A stretch of DNA of 64,000 nt from NCBI RefSeq assembly GCF_029892285.1, contig NZ_JARXVM010000009.1, positions 124,001 through 188,000 of the forward strand. The letters run 5' to 3'. This document shows, in pieces, positions 18,970 through 27,863 of this stretch. Each line of letters begins with the position of its first letter. The first letter of the stretch is position 1. The notes below the pieces were generated by a model. It made no database searches, had not been told where the DNA came from, and saw only the letters and a list, made by a program, of their open reading frames with translations. Source of the stretch: Rhizobium sp. SG_E_25_P2 (GTDB lineage: Bacteria > Pseudomonadota > Alphaproteobacteria > Rhizobiales > Rhizobiaceae). Both the position numbers and the translations under genes were made by a program.

Positions 18970-19234
18970 GCGCCTGTGCTCCGCTTCGAAATAAGCTTGA
19001 TGACAACAATCGATTTTTGGGGCGGCGCTTGGATCGGCGCCGCTCATTCTGGGACGCGAACATTATTCACTGCTAAATCATGGCACTATTTGCCGGTTCC
19101 CAGGCACCGTCTGACTGATTGGCGGGTATTCAAAACCTAACCATTGCAGGGACTTACTGAGATCTCCATGGTCTTGCTCAAGAAATTGTCGGCCAGCGGC
19201 GCCGACGCTCGAGGCAAGCGGGGAAGATTTCGAG

Positions 19235-19678
19235 ATGCATATGGCCAGCGTGAAAGAGCAGAATACGCATGTTAATGCGCGCTTACATGACGATGGAGAC
19301 GGTTCCCGTCCGTTGACCGCCAAGGAGCGGGAGGCGGTGCGACGCGCCGGCGTTTTGATCGAACAGAATTTGTCCGATCCGCTCAGCCTTGGGGACTTGG
19401 CGGAGATGGTCGGGCTCAGCCAGCGGCGGTTGACGCAAGGATTTCGCGAGCAGTTTGGCAGCACGATCTTCGGCTATCTGCGCGAGAGCCGGTTGAGAAC
19501 CGCGCGCAGGCTGCTCGGTGAGACAGAAATGCCGCTCAAGCAGATCGCGTTTCTGATCGGCTACGGCCATGCCAACAATCTCATCGCCGCCTATCGCGAA
19601 CGCTTCGGCGTCCCACCCCGTCGTCATGCCCGGCTGGCGGCCCTGACGTCAAACGAACCGGCGAGACTCAGCGCCTGA
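19235..19678 (+). CDS. Short AraC-type HTH protein
   Basis: A 147-residue protein that is mostly the AraC/XylS double HTH (SLGDLAEMVGLSQRRLTQGFREQF for the first, PLKQIAFLIGYGHANNLIAAYRERFGVPP for the second). AraC regulators usually have 250-330 residues with an N-terminal sensor, which is absent. The frame stays open upstream and codes plausibly (LEASGEDFEM), but no start codon with a ribosome site was found, so this may be a truncated PchR-like gene. It follows the ABC-F gene by 265 bp. Confidence 0.7.
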   Translation: MHMASVKEQNTHVNARLHDDGDGSRPLTAKEREAVRRAGVLIEQNLSDPLSLGDLAEMVGLSQRRLTQGFREQFGSTIFGYLRESRLRTARRLLGETEMPLKQIAFLIGYGHANNLIAAYRERFGVPPRRHARLAALTSNEPARLSA

Positions 19679-19702
19679 GGGCGGGAAGCAAGCCCCTGAA
19701 TT

Positions 19703-20713
19703 TCAGCTGCCGATCTTGGCGACCCATTGCGACCACATCGCTTGCGGGGTCGCCGCCATCGCTCGCTCCATGTCGGAGGCCGAGAGATGACGCACTTCTC
19801 GCGGCGTCATGCCGAACAGGCGGCGAAAGGCGCGGGTGAAATTTTCCGGATTGGCGAAGCCGTGACTGTCTGCGATGGCGGAAATGGGCAGATGGCGCTG
19901 GTCCGCGGCCCGCAACGCTTCCCAGGCGCGCCGCAGCCGTCGCTCATGCACATACGATTGGAAGCCGCCGAACCGCTCGAACAATCGGTAAAGAGAACGA
20001 CGAGATAGGCCGAAGCTGCCGGCGACCGTTTCAGCCGATAGGTCCGGATCCAGCAGATTGGCCTCGATATGTCGTCTGATGCTGGCGGTCAGCATCAGAT
20101 TCACGGCTTCCGCCTTTTCCTCGGACAGTTCCGAATTGATCGCCACGGCGGTCAGATCGACCAAAGGCTTGAGCGCGGCTTCCGCGTCATCGGCCCGCAT
20201 CCGGTCGAGATTGCGCGTATAGCTCACCATGGCGTCGCGCAGCAATGTGACCAGCGGCTGCTGGCCGGGGATCACCAGTTCATGGCAATTGTCCGGCATT
20301 TTCAGGAATGGCGCGAGCATGCGCCGCGGCAGCGCGAAACTGATCTGCTCATGATCGGTTGTGGTGGTCGCCAAGGCTTGCGCCATGTCGATCAGGTAGA
20401 GATCGCCCGGCTTGGCCGTCTGGCCGCTGACGCGTCCTTCGCTCTGTCCCTGAAGGTAGAATTGCAGGACATAGCCATCCATCGCGTCTTTGGCGATCTT
20501 CTTGCGCGACCGATCGAAACGCTGGCCGCCGCCGTGGATGTGTCCGATTCCGACTTCACCGACCAGCCAGGCGTCCACAGATGCGAAGAAGCCTTCTTCG
20601 ATGCGCTTGTGAGGACGAGAGTCGAAAATCACGCTGATCTGATCATGCCAAAGGTCCCAGGCTGGGCCCGCCGGCAGTTTGCGTGTGTCGAAAAAGGAAC
20701 GCGGTATGGTCAT
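19703..20713 (-). CDS. AraC-family transcriptional regulator with AraC-binding-like sensor domain
   Basis: A 336-residue regulator with an N-terminal cupin-like AraC-binding domain (ISVIFDSRPHKRIEEGFFASVDAW, then GYVLQFYLQGQSEGRVSG) and a C-terminal double HTH (LSAETVAGSFGLSRRSLYRLFERFGG, SAIADSHGFANPENFTRAFRRLFGMTP). The frame is open to 21130, but MTIPRSFF at 20713 fits the family start. It is divergent from the hydroxypyruvate-isomerase-like gene across a 379-bp region with direct repeats, so that gene is its most likely target. Confidence 0.85.
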   Translation of the reverse strand: MTIPRSFFDTRKLPAGPAWDLWHDQISVIFDSRPHKRIEEGFFASVDAWLVGEVGIGHIHGGGQRFDRSRKKIAKDAMDGYVLQFYLQGQSEGRVSGQTAKPGDLYLIDMAQALATTTTDHEQISFALPRRMLAPFLKMPDNCHELVIPGQQPLVTLLRDAMVSYTRNLDRMRADDAEAALKPLVDLTAVAINSELSEEKAEAVNLMLTASIRRHIEANLLDPDLSAETVAGSFGLSRRSLYRLFERFGGFQSYVHERRLRRAWEALRAADQRHLPISAIADSHGFANPENFTRAFRRLFGMTPREVRHLSASDMERAMAATPQAMWSQWVAKIGS

Positions 20714-21092
20714 TCTGGATCCGGTTGGCACGGCTTTGCGTGCCGCGCATTTATGTCTAAGCTCATCAATATGTCTATCAGCGACAGCGATTATGGTTTC
20801 TTGCGCTATACGTTTTGTCCATATGGAAAATTCGCTCTGTGCGGCATCGCGTCGATGTCGGCCTGGCGGCGCTGAGCGGACCATGGAAATATCAGATATA
20901 CGCCGCGCGCCCTTGTCATGAGAATAGCTAGTTCCATAATTATGATTATCGACTTTTCGTATGTAGCCGCAAAGTTGAATTGTCCTGTTTCTGCAAAGTT
21001 GGGATGTCGCGCTCCCCACGTCTGAAGGATGTCTGGAAGATTGCAGAAAAGATTGATGCGATGATAAGTCCATCATCCGCCATGGAGCCCTG
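20714..21092. other. Divergent intergenic region
   Basis: This 379-bp gap between an AraC-type regulator and an isomerase-like gene holds no convincing ORF. It is more AT-rich in its middle. It contains the perfect palindromes TCCATATGGA (20818-20827) and CATAATTATG (20935-20944), and a direct repeat at 20969-21009. A weak promoter TTGCAG (21041-21046) with GATAAG (21063-21068) points to the isomerase gene. Confidence 0.6.
20969..21009 (+). promoter_or_regulatory. Direct repeat, candidate AraC-type binding site
   Basis: The 17-mers starting at 20969 and 20993 share GCAAAGTTG and, four bases on, GTC (13 of 17 bases equal, 24-bp period). Direct repeats about two helical turns apart are the usual target form of AraC-family activators, and a weak promoter follows. 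Confidence 0.45.
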
Positions 21093-21863
21093 ATGCCACG
21101 TTTCGCCGCCAATCTCACCATGCTGTTCACCGAATTGCCATTCGAGGCGCGCTTTGCCGCGGCGGCGGAGGCCGGGTTCGAGGCGGTGGAGTTTCTGTTT
21201 CCCTATGACCACAAGCCGGAGCGCGTTGCCGACTGGGTTCAGCAGGCCGGCTTGCCCGTGGCGCTTTTCAATATGCCGCCGGGAGTCTGGAGCGCCGGCG
21301 ATCGGGGGCTTGCGGTTGATCCGCGTCGGCAGGATGAATTCAACGCGTCGCTAAGTCTTGCTCTGACCTATGCCCGCGCGCTCGGGGTCAAGAGGCTGCA
21401 TTGCATGGCCGGTATCGCCGAACGCCCTGATCCTGTTGCGGCCCGCGTCTATCGCGACAATCTCTTGAAAGCGGCCGACGCGGCCGGTGAAATCGGCGCC
21501 GAAATCCTGATCGAGCCGCTCAATCCACGCGATATGCCCGGCTATTATCTCAATAATTTCAATGACGCTGCCGAGCTGATCGATCGGCTCGGCCATTCCT
21601 GCCTCAGGCTGCAATTCGATATCTATCACCGCCAGATCCTGCATGGCGACGTGTTGACCGGGCTGAGGTCGCTGTTTCCCCTGGTCGGTCATGTCCAGAC
21701 AGCGGCGGTTCCGCATCGTGGAGAACCAGGCAGCGGCGAACTCGACGACGCCAGAATTTTCGCTGAACTCGATGCGCTCGGTTATGAGGGCTTTGTGGGT
21801 TGCGAATACCGGCCGATAGCGGACACAATCGCCGGGCTGCACTGGCTTGACCGCTATCGCTGA
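21093..21863 (+). CDS. Hydroxypyruvate isomerase / 2-oxo-tetronate isomerase family protein
   Basis: A 256-residue TIM-barrel protein of the Hyi/OtnI type, which interconverts hydroxypyruvate with tartronate semialdehyde, or a 2-oxo-tetronate with its 3-oxo form. Recognisable parts are FAANLTMLFTELPFEARFAAAA at the N-terminus, LFNMPPGVWSAGDRG, ILIEPLNPRDMPGYYLNN (metal-binding Glu), LQFDIYHRQ, HVQTA and GFVGCEYRP. GGAG precedes the ATG. It stands alone, divergent from an AraC regulator. No tartronate semialdehyde reductase or glyoxylate carboligase is visible nearby, so the pathway is open. Confidence 0.82.
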   Translation: MPRFAANLTMLFTELPFEARFAAAAEAGFEAVEFLFPYDHKPERVADWVQQAGLPVALFNMPPGVWSAGDRGLAVDPRRQDEFNASLSLALTYARALGVKRLHCMAGIAERPDPVAARVYRDNLLKAADAAGEIGAEILIEPLNPRDMPGYYLNNFNDAAELIDRLGHSCLRLQFDIYHRQILHGDVLTGLRSLFPLVGHVQTAAVPHRGEPGSGELDDARIFAELDALGYEGFVGCEYRPIADTIAGLHWLDRYR

Positions 21864-21883
21864 TCCCCATCCATCACATCCGT

Positions 21884-21907
21884 GAATCGATCCGTGCGGA
21901 TCGATTC
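21884..21907. repeat. 24-bp near-perfect palindrome
   Basis: GAATCGATCCG and its exact complement are separated by TG. It lies between the isomerase-like gene and the WGR gene. It can form an 11-bp hairpin but has no T-run. It may end the upstream transcript in a factor-dependent way, or be an operator for the WGR gene, whose start is 47 bp on. Confidence 0.5.
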
Positions 21908-21953
21908 AGCAAAGTCGTTGGACGTTCGCCGGCGCGGCTGGAAGAATCGCGCC

Positions 21954-22193
21954 ATGACAGGTTCTTTCTCAACCCCCTTGCGCCTTCGCCGGATCGATGC
22001 CGCCCGCAACATGGCCCGCTTCTATCTCCTCAGCCTGCAGCCGACCTTGTTCGGCGAAATCTCGCTCATCCGCCAATGGGGCCGGATTGGCGGCGAAGGC
22101 CAGAAAAAGATCGAGACCTTCGCCTCGCAAGACGACGCCGTCCGCGCTTGGGCGCGATTGGAGCGGATCAAGAGGCGGCGCGGCTACGGCTAA
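21954..22193 (+). CDS. WGR domain protein
   Basis: A 79-residue protein that is essentially one WGR domain (MARFYLLSLQPTLFGEISLIRQWGRIGG, then KKIETFASQDDAVRAWARLERIKRRRGYG). The Trp-Gly-Arg triplet is present. The domain binds nucleic acid and occurs in PARPs and in short bacterial proteins often found near plasmid or ligase genes. An ATG at 21882 would add 24 residues, but that part covers the palindrome and is not domain-like, so the shorter start is chosen. No functional partner is apparent. Confidence 0.8.
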   Translation: MTGSFSTPLRLRRIDAARNMARFYLLSLQPTLFGEISLIRQWGRIGGEGQKKIETFASQDDAVRAWARLERIKRRRGYG

Positions 22194-22197
22194 AATG

Positions 22198-23799
22198 TCA
22201 AGCGGCGCAGATCATCCTGGCGCATTTGTCGCCGATCATCATCGAGGGCGCATTGGTGTTGCCGCCGATCAGCGTCGGCATGATCGAGGCGTCGGCGACG
22301 CGCAGATTGGAAAGGCCCCTCACCTTCAATGTTTCGGGATCGACGACGGCCATGTCGTCGACGCCCATCTTCACCGTGCCCACCGGGTGATAGACCGTAA
22401 GCGCTTCGGCGCGGAGATAGGCGCGAATTTCATCGTCGGTCTGGACATCCGGACCCGGGAGAATTTCTGTTCCCTTGAGTTGGGAAAGGGCTGCCTGTGA
22501 GAAGATCGAGCGCGCCACCTTGATGCCTTCGATCAGCGTGTCGAGATCCTCCGATCGGCTGAAGAAGCGGTGGTCTATCAAGGCGTTACGACGCGTTCCA
22601 TCGGCGGAGAGCGTGAGTTCGCCGATGCTTTTCGGCCTGAGAACGCAGGTATGCACGGCAAATCCATGGCCATATTCGACGAGCCGGCCACGATGGCTGC
22701 GATAGCCCGGCACGAAATGGAACTGGATGTCCGGCAGCCCAGTCGAGAGCCGGGTCTTGGCGAAGCCGCCGGCCTCGACATAGTTGGTGGTCAGCATGCC
22801 CTTGCGGCGCAGGAGATAATCTATCGGGCTTGCGAGGATCGCCGGCAGATTGCCGAGCGAAAGGCCGAGCGTCTTGAGGCTTTTGGAGCGCACGGTGATC
22901 ATGCCGTCGATATGATCGCGCAAATTCTTGCCGACGCCTGGAATATTCAGCTTGACCTCGACGCCTGCGGCGGCGAGTTCAGTTGCGGGGCCCATGCCCG
23001 AGGCCAGCAGGATGCGCGGGCTGCCGATCGCCCCCGCCGACAGGATGATTTCGCCGCGCGCAACTATCTTATGCGCAATTCCATTGCGCACGACATTAAC
23101 AGCCGTGGCCTTGTCGCCATCGATGTCGAGATCGATGACCTCGGTTTCGGTGAGGACATGCAAGTTCGCCCTGCCCGCGATCGGCTTCACGAAAGCGGTA
23201 TGCGCGGAGAAGCGGCTGCCTTTGTCTTGGGTCACATTGTAGACGCCGACGCCAAATTGGCTTTGGCCGTTGAAATCACCGTTCTCAGGCAGTCCGGCCT
23301 GCTTGCCGGCCTCGACAAACAGGCGCGCTACGACATTGGGATCGCGCGGCCGGTCAACCAGGAGTTCGCCGTCGAAGCCGTGATAGGCCGCGTCTTGGCC
23401 GATCAGGTTGCGTTCGAAGCTTTTGAACACTGGCAGCACATCGTCATAACCCCAGCCCTTGCAGCCGAGCGATGCCCATTCGTCGTAATCCTCCCGCGCG
23501 CCGCGGATATAAATCATCGAATTGATCGTCGAGGAGCCGCCCAGCGCCTTGCCGCGATTGACGGGAATGCGCCGGCCATTCATTTCGCTTTGCGGAACGC
23601 CCGTATAGCCGTAGTCGAAGCGCGGATTGCCATAGAGCGAGAGAATGCCAGCGGGAACCTTGACGCGCAGACTGGCGTCCGAGCCGCCGCCTTCGATCAG
23701 GCAGACGGTTTTCGTCGGATCCGCGCTCAGCCGGTTGGCGAGCACGCAGCCAGCCGAGCCCGCGCCGACGATCACATAGTCGAATTCGAGTCTGTCCAT
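22198..23799 (-). CDS. GMC-family FAD oxidoreductase (choline/alcohol dehydrogenase-like)
   Basis: A 533-residue flavoenzyme. The N-terminal ADP-binding fold is VIVGAGSAGCVLANRLS, GMC signature 1 is GKALGGSSTINSMIYIRG near residues 80-97, signature 2 is GAIGSPRILLASG near 260, and the catalytic C-terminal part includes VYHPVGTVKMG (active His) and GNTNAPSMMIGD. It resembles BetA and long-chain alcohol dehydrogenases. Two ATGs are possible; the second (23799) has GGAG eight bases upstream. No betaine aldehyde dehydrogenase or BetI is next to it, so choline is not proven. The ABC importer gene upstream is on the same strand, 81 bp away. Confidence 0.88.
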   Translation of the reverse strand: MDRLEFDYVIVGAGSAGCVLANRLSADPTKTVCLIEGGGSDASLRVKVPAGILSLYGNPRFDYGYTGVPQSEMNGRRIPVNRGKALGGSSTINSMIYIRGAREDYDEWASLGCKGWGYDDVLPVFKSFERNLIGQDAAYHGFDGELLVDRPRDPNVVARLFVEAGKQAGLPENGDFNGQSQFGVGVYNVTQDKGSRFSAHTAFVKPIAGRANLHVLTETEVIDLDIDGDKATAVNVVRNGIAHKIVARGEIILSAGAIGSPRILLASGMGPATELAAAGVEVKLNIPGVGKNLRDHIDGMITVRSKSLKTLGLSLGNLPAILASPIDYLLRRKGMLTTNYVEAGGFAKTRLSTGLPDIQFHFVPGYRSHRGRLVEYGHGFAVHTCVLRPKSIGELTLSADGTRRNALIDHRFFSRSEDLDTLIEGIKVARSIFSQAALSQLKGTEILPGPDVQTDDEIRAYLRAEALTVYHPVGTVKMGVDDMAVVDPETLKVRGLSNLRVADASIMPTLIGGNTNAPSMMIGDKCARMICAA

Positions 23800-23880
23800 G
23801 CGCATATCTCCACGCTGTCGCGCGGCCTGCGCCGGCGCGAGACTGGTCTCTGCATGTCGTTTTGAATGTCGACGACGCCT

Positions 23881-24672
23881 TTAGTGAGCGTCGTCCTCGT
23901 CATTGCGCAGGAGTTCCAGGATCTCCCGCTTCATGGCGATAAATTCCGGCTCCAGCACGATGTCGGCAGAGCGCGGCCTGGGAATCGTGACCTTGATTTC
24001 CTTCTTGATCAGGCCAGGCCGCCCGGACATCACCAGCACCCGGTCGGCAAGCAGGATCGCCTCGTCGATGTCATGGGTGACGAACAGTACGGTTTTCTTG
24101 GTCGCTTCCCAGACCCTGAGCAGCAATTTCTGCATCTGATGGCGTGTCTGGCTGTCGAGCGCGCCGAAGGGCTCGTCCATCAGCAGCACTTCCGGATCAT
24201 TGGCGAGCGCGCGGGCGATGGCGACCCGCTGCTTCATGCCGCCGGACAATTGCGACGGATAGTGGTTGGCGAATTTCGACAGGCCCACCTCGGCGAGATA
24301 GTGATCGACCAGGTCTTTGCGGGTGGCTGGGTTGATACCCTTGCGCTTAGGCCCGTATTCGACATTCTGGGCCACGGTCAGCCAGGGAAACAGCGTGTAG
24401 CCCTGAAACACCATGCCGCGATCGGGACCCGGTTCGGTGACGGTGCGGCCGCCGACGGTGATCTCGCCGCCCGTCCGGTCTTCAAGACCAGCGATGAGAT
24501 AGAGAAGGCTCGACTTTCCGCAACCGGACGGGCCGACGATGACGCAGAACTCGTTCTTTTCCACATGCAGGGAGATGTCGTTGAGGGCTAGGACCGCCTT
24601 GTTGCCGGCGCCGTAGCGCAACTGGACATGAGAGACGGAAATATCCGATGAATTGTAATCGAGTTTGGACAT
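23881..24672 (-). CDS. ABC importer ATPase (taurine/nitrate/sulfonate type)
   Basis: A 263-residue SsuB/TauB-like ATPase: Walker [10 protein letters not shown], signature LSGGMKQRVAIARA, Walker B VLLMDEPFGALD and H-loop VTHDIDEAI. It is the last gene of the set binding protein-permease-ATPase, read on the minus strand, and ends 81 bp before the GMC oxidoreductase gene, which may belong to the same unit. Confidence 0.9.
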   Translation of the reverse strand: MSKLDYNSSDISVSHVQLRYGAGNKAVLALNDISLHVEKNEFCVIVGPSGCGKSSLLYLIAGLEDRTGGEITVGGRTVTEPGPDRGMVFQGYTLFPWLTVAQNVEYGPKRKGINPATRKDLVDHYLAEVGLSKFANHYPSQLSGGMKQRVAIARALANDPEVLLMDEPFGALDSQTRHQMQKLLLRVWEATKKTVLFVTHDIDEAILLADRVLVMSGRPGLIKKEIKVTIPRPRSADIVLEPEFIAMKREILELLRNDEDDAH

Positions 24673-24682
24673 GCGGCGCCTC

Positions 24683-25483
24683 TCAATTGGCCCAGGGCGC
24701 CATATAGCGGCGAACGATGCGGAAGATTTTGTCGGTGAGGAGGCCCAGAAGACCGATCATGGCGATCGCCATGAAGATCACGTCGACCTGGAAGCCGCGG
24801 GCGGCCTTCAGTGAGATATAGCCGAGGCCGGCGCGGGCGGCGACGAGTTCGGCGACCACGAGATAGGTCCAGGCCCAGCCCATGGTGACGCGCAAAACGT
24901 CGAGAATGTTGGGCAGGGTCGCCGGCAGAACGATGTGGAACACGGTCTCGATCCGTCGCGTTCCAAGCGTATAGGCGGCGTTGATCAGGTCGCGCGGCAC
25001 GGAATGGGCGGCGTCGGCGATCATCACCAATTGCTGGAAGAAGATGCCGAAGAAGATCACGGCCATTTTTTGCTCAATGCCGATGCCGATCCAAAGGATG
25101 AACAGCGGCACGAAAGACGTGACCGGGAGATAGCGGATGAAATTGACGAGCGGATCAAACAGTCCTTGCACGACGCGATAAGAGCCCATCAGGAGGCCCA
25201 GCGGAACGGCGAAAACGGAGGACACCACAAAACCCAGGAGCACGACCTTGAGGCTCGACGACGTATGCTCCCACAACTGGCCATTCTGGGCGAATTTCAC
25301 CGTTGTTTCTACAACATGGCCGGGGCTCGGCAGAAACATTTCGGGCACGTAACCGGACCAGGTCACCGCGATCCAGAAGCCGATGACCAGCACCCAGATC
25401 AGCACGCCAAGGCCCGCAGTCAGCGACGGCGGAATAGCGCGAAAAGGCGACGCCATGTCTTTTAGGAGAGAACGTTGAGACAA
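24683..25483 (-). CDS. ABC importer permease (SsuC/TauC type)
   Basis: A 266-residue permease with about six membrane helices (LGVLIWVLVIGFWIAVTW near the N-terminus, LIGLLGLLTDKIF near the end). The EAA-like loop is NAAYTLGTRRIETVFHIVLP around residues 167-187. It lies 10 bp upstream of the ATPase gene. The family imports nitrate, sulfonates, taurine, or pyrimidine and thiamine precursors. Confidence 0.88.
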   Translation of the reverse strand: MSQRSLLKDMASPFRAIPPSLTAGLGVLIWVLVIGFWIAVTWSGYVPEMFLPSPGHVVETTVKFAQNGQLWEHTSSSLKVVLLGFVVSSVFAVPLGLLMGSYRVVQGLFDPLVNFIRYLPVTSFVPLFILWIGIGIEQKMAVIFFGIFFQQLVMIADAAHSVPRDLINAAYTLGTRRIETVFHIVLPATLPNILDVLRVTMGWAWTYLVVAELVAARAGLGYISLKAARGFQVDVIFMAIAMIGLLGLLTDKIFRIVRRYMAPWAN

Positions 25484-25534
25484 AATCAGTACTCCAGCTC
25501 CTGCCCCGATGGAAGGCGGAGGCGCGTATACGGA

Positions 25535-25555
25535 CCGGGCGGCTGGGCCGCCCGG
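25535..25555 (-). other. Intercistronic hairpin after the binding-protein gene
   Basis: Perfect 9-bp stem CCGGGCGGC / GCCGCCCGG with a 3-base loop, in the 86-bp gap between the binding-protein gene and the permease gene. No T-run follows. It has the same placement as the hairpins at 7131, 14150 and 38171. Confidence 0.6.
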
Positions 25556-25569
25556 CGGAGAGTCGAGCG

Positions 25570-26550
25570 TTACTTGATGTCGAGGAACTGTGCGTCGACC
25601 ACGTCTTCGAACTTGGCGTCCATCTTGACCTTGCCGAAGCTGCCCCAGATCTCGTTGCCGAGCTTGATCAGCGTTCCGGCCTCGCTATCTGCGCCGCCCT
25701 TGAAGAAGCGGGCATTTTCGTCCTTGCCGTAGAAGTTCACGCCAGCGGCGGAATCGGCGAAATCCTTGGGATCGGACAGCCAGCCGCCGACGCCCTTGGC
25801 CATGATGGCGTAGGCCTCTTCCTTGTTGGTCTTGATATATTCATTGGCCTTGTAGAGGCCTTCGACCAGCGCTTTGACGTCTTCCGGGTGCTTTTCGATA
25901 TAATCGCAGCGCAGCGACAGCACGTCGACGATCACGCCGGGGGTTTTGGACGAATCGATCAAAACCTTGCCCTTGTTGGCCTTTTTGGCCAGCGTCAGAT
26001 GCGGTTCCCAGGTGACGGCGACCGGGATGCGGTCGGCCATGAAGGCGGCGGCGGCGTCGTCGGCGGTCATGTTGGTAACCTTGACGTCGGCTTCCGTCAT
26101 GCCTTCGCGCTTGAGCAGGATGTTGAACCAGAACTGCGAGACCGAGCCTTCGTTCAGGCCGATTTCCATGCCCTTCAACTCCTTGATGGAATTGACGCTG
26201 GTGGGCGTCAGCATGCCGTCGCCGCCATGGCTGTCGTCAAGCGCGTAGACCGTCTTGAAGCAGAATTCCTTGGTGCGATATTGCAGCGTCTCGTCGATCG
26301 TGCCGGCGTCGCCATCCAGTTCGCCGGAGGCTTCCGCAGCCATGGCGAGCGCATGGTCCTCGACGATCTGAAGATCGACTTCAAGGCCCTTTTCCTTGAA
26401 ATAGCCGAGGTCGCGGGCCAGAAACAGCGGGCCGTAGCCCACCCAGGTGGTCATGCCGAGCTTCATGGTTCCGGCTTCGGCTGTGCTGGCCGCGAGAAGC
26501 GCGACGCCAGCGGCCAGCGAAGTCTTGAACAGGCGAGAAAGAGATTTCAT
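25570..26550 (-). CDS. ABC importer substrate-binding protein (NMT1/SsuA-like)
   Basis: A 326-residue periplasmic protein. The signal peptide is in MKSLSRLFKTSLAAGVALLA, with cleavage near AEA-GT. The mature part begins TMKLGMTTWVGYGPLFLARD and has the pattern of the taurine/nitrate/THI5 binders (DGDAGTIDETLQYR, ALDDSHGGDGML, VTWEPHLTLA). The frame is open 28 codons further up, but the signal peptide fixes the start. Sequence alone does not give the ligand; the absence of sulfonate monooxygenase genes argues against a simple sulfonate system. Confidence 0.87.
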   Translation of the reverse strand: MKSLSRLFKTSLAAGVALLAASTAEAGTMKLGMTTWVGYGPLFLARDLGYFKEKGLEVDLQIVEDHALAMAAEASGELDGDAGTIDETLQYRTKEFCFKTVYALDDSHGGDGMLTPTSVNSIKELKGMEIGLNEGSVSQFWFNILLKREGMTEADVKVTNMTADDAAAAFMADRIPVAVTWEPHLTLAKKANKGKVLIDSSKTPGVIVDVLSLRCDYIEKHPEDVKALVEGLYKANEYIKTNKEEAYAIMAKGVGGWLSDPKDFADSAAGVNFYGKDENARFFKGGADSEAGTLIKLGNEIWGSFGKVKMDAKFEDVVDAQFLDIK

Positions 26551-26842
26551 GTGACGTTCCCTTGTCTGTGGTTCGTTCTCGACGTCCTGGCTGACGATGG
26601 ATTTTCTGGGGCAGGAGAGATCCCAAAACCGCATCGGACCGGCGTCTTTTGTCGTTGCCTATACAAGTAAGCACGGATCGGTCATTTGGAAAAATAAACT
26701 TTTCTGACGAAATTGATTAGGGTCAGCCTAATCAACAGCTTTTTTCGTGAGCGTTCGTCTGCGTCGATTAAAATACGCGCAGGCGTCGCCTAAGCTTTGG
26801 GCGTCTGCATATTTCCGGTCTCTGCCATGGTTTTTCGCCAGT

Positions 26843-27787
26843 TCAGCGGCGTTTCTGTCCCATGGCCGGCGCCACCATTCCCGGAATATAGGAGTCGGAA
26901 ATAAATGCCCGGGCATGGGCGCTGAAGGCGGCGAGCAAACGCGATTTGCGCAATTGCTTGAGAGTGGCGACGCCGATGGTCATGGGCCTGTGATCGCCAG
27001 CCAGTCGCACCCGCGTCACCCTGCGGCCATCCAGCGCCTGGTCCGAGCGCGAGGTGACATTGGCAAGCGTATAGCCGTAGCCATTGGCGACCATGGTCCT
27101 GATCACATCCGGCTGCGAGAAGCGGAAGCCGATCGTCGGCTGCAGGCCTTCCTTGAGGAAGAGCGCCATGAAATATTCAGTGGAGATCGGCATGTCGAGC
27201 AGGATCAGCGGCAGTTCGATGAGTTCCTGCAGCGTCACGGCGGAATTCCGAGCGAGCGGATGCGTTTCCCCGAACAGCGCATGAACGGGGAGGTCGACGA
27301 GCGGCGTGAAATCTATGTCCAGCGGGATCTGCAGGTCATAGGTGATGGCGACATCGATCGTTGCCTTGTGGAGGCCCGACAGCAACGTTTCCTGGTGATC
27401 GGCGAAGGGACGGATCGACGCCTTGGGAAAGGCCGACATGAAGGAAAGCGACAATTCCGGCAGGATCATCGGCGCGAGCGTGGTGAGGCAGCCGACATTG
27501 AGTTGTCCCCTCACCTCTTCCGAAGTCGCCGTCGCCGCCGAATAAAGCGCTTCAGCCTGTTCGATCAGGCGTTTGGCCTCCGCCAGCATGACGCGGCCAG
27601 CGGGCGTTAGCGACAGGCCCTGTGCGTGGTGACGCACGAAGAGCTGGACCCCGAGTTCCTGCTCCAGTTGCGAAATGGCCGTCGAGATCGACGGAGAGGA
27701 GATATTGATGCGGTCCGACGCCTGCGCGATGCTGCCGGTTTCGCCTGCAGCGATGAAATATTCGAGCTGTCTCAACGTGAAGCGCAT
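26843..27787 (-). CDS. LysR-family transcriptional regulator
   Basis: A 314-residue LTTR with the N-terminal winged HTH (FTLRQLEYFIAAGETGSIAQASDRINISSPSISTAISQLEQEL) and a C-terminal inducer-binding domain with the Cys-containing GQLNVGCLTTLAP start. It is upstream of and co-oriented with the taurine/nitrate-type importer, 292 bp away, and probably controls it. Its own upstream neighbour is the GntR gene, 76 bp away on the same strand. Confidence 0.88.
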   Translation of the reverse strand: MRFTLRQLEYFIAAGETGSIAQASDRINISSPSISTAISQLEQELGVQLFVRHHAQGLSLTPAGRVMLAEAKRLIEQAEALYSAATATSEEVRGQLNVGCLTTLAPMILPELSLSFMSAFPKASIRPFADHQETLLSGLHKATIDVAITYDLQIPLDIDFTPLVDLPVHALFGETHPLARNSAVTLQELIELPLILLDMPISTEYFMALFLKEGLQPTIGFRFSQPDVIRTMVANGYGYTLANVTSRSDQALDGRRVTRVRLAGDHRPMTIGVATLKQLRKSRLLAAFSAHARAFISDSYIPGMVAPAMGQKRR

Positions 27788-27863
27788 GCAGGGGACATCC
27801 GGTTATTGTCAGTCTCGCCTGTCCGGCGTGTCCGTCCAGTCGACATTAGCATCCGAAGGCGCT

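Noticed and set aside
22570-23865. 431-codon plus-strand frame opposite the GMC oxidoreductase
   Set aside because: Arginine- and alanine-rich translation without family features; the minus strand has both GMC signatures.
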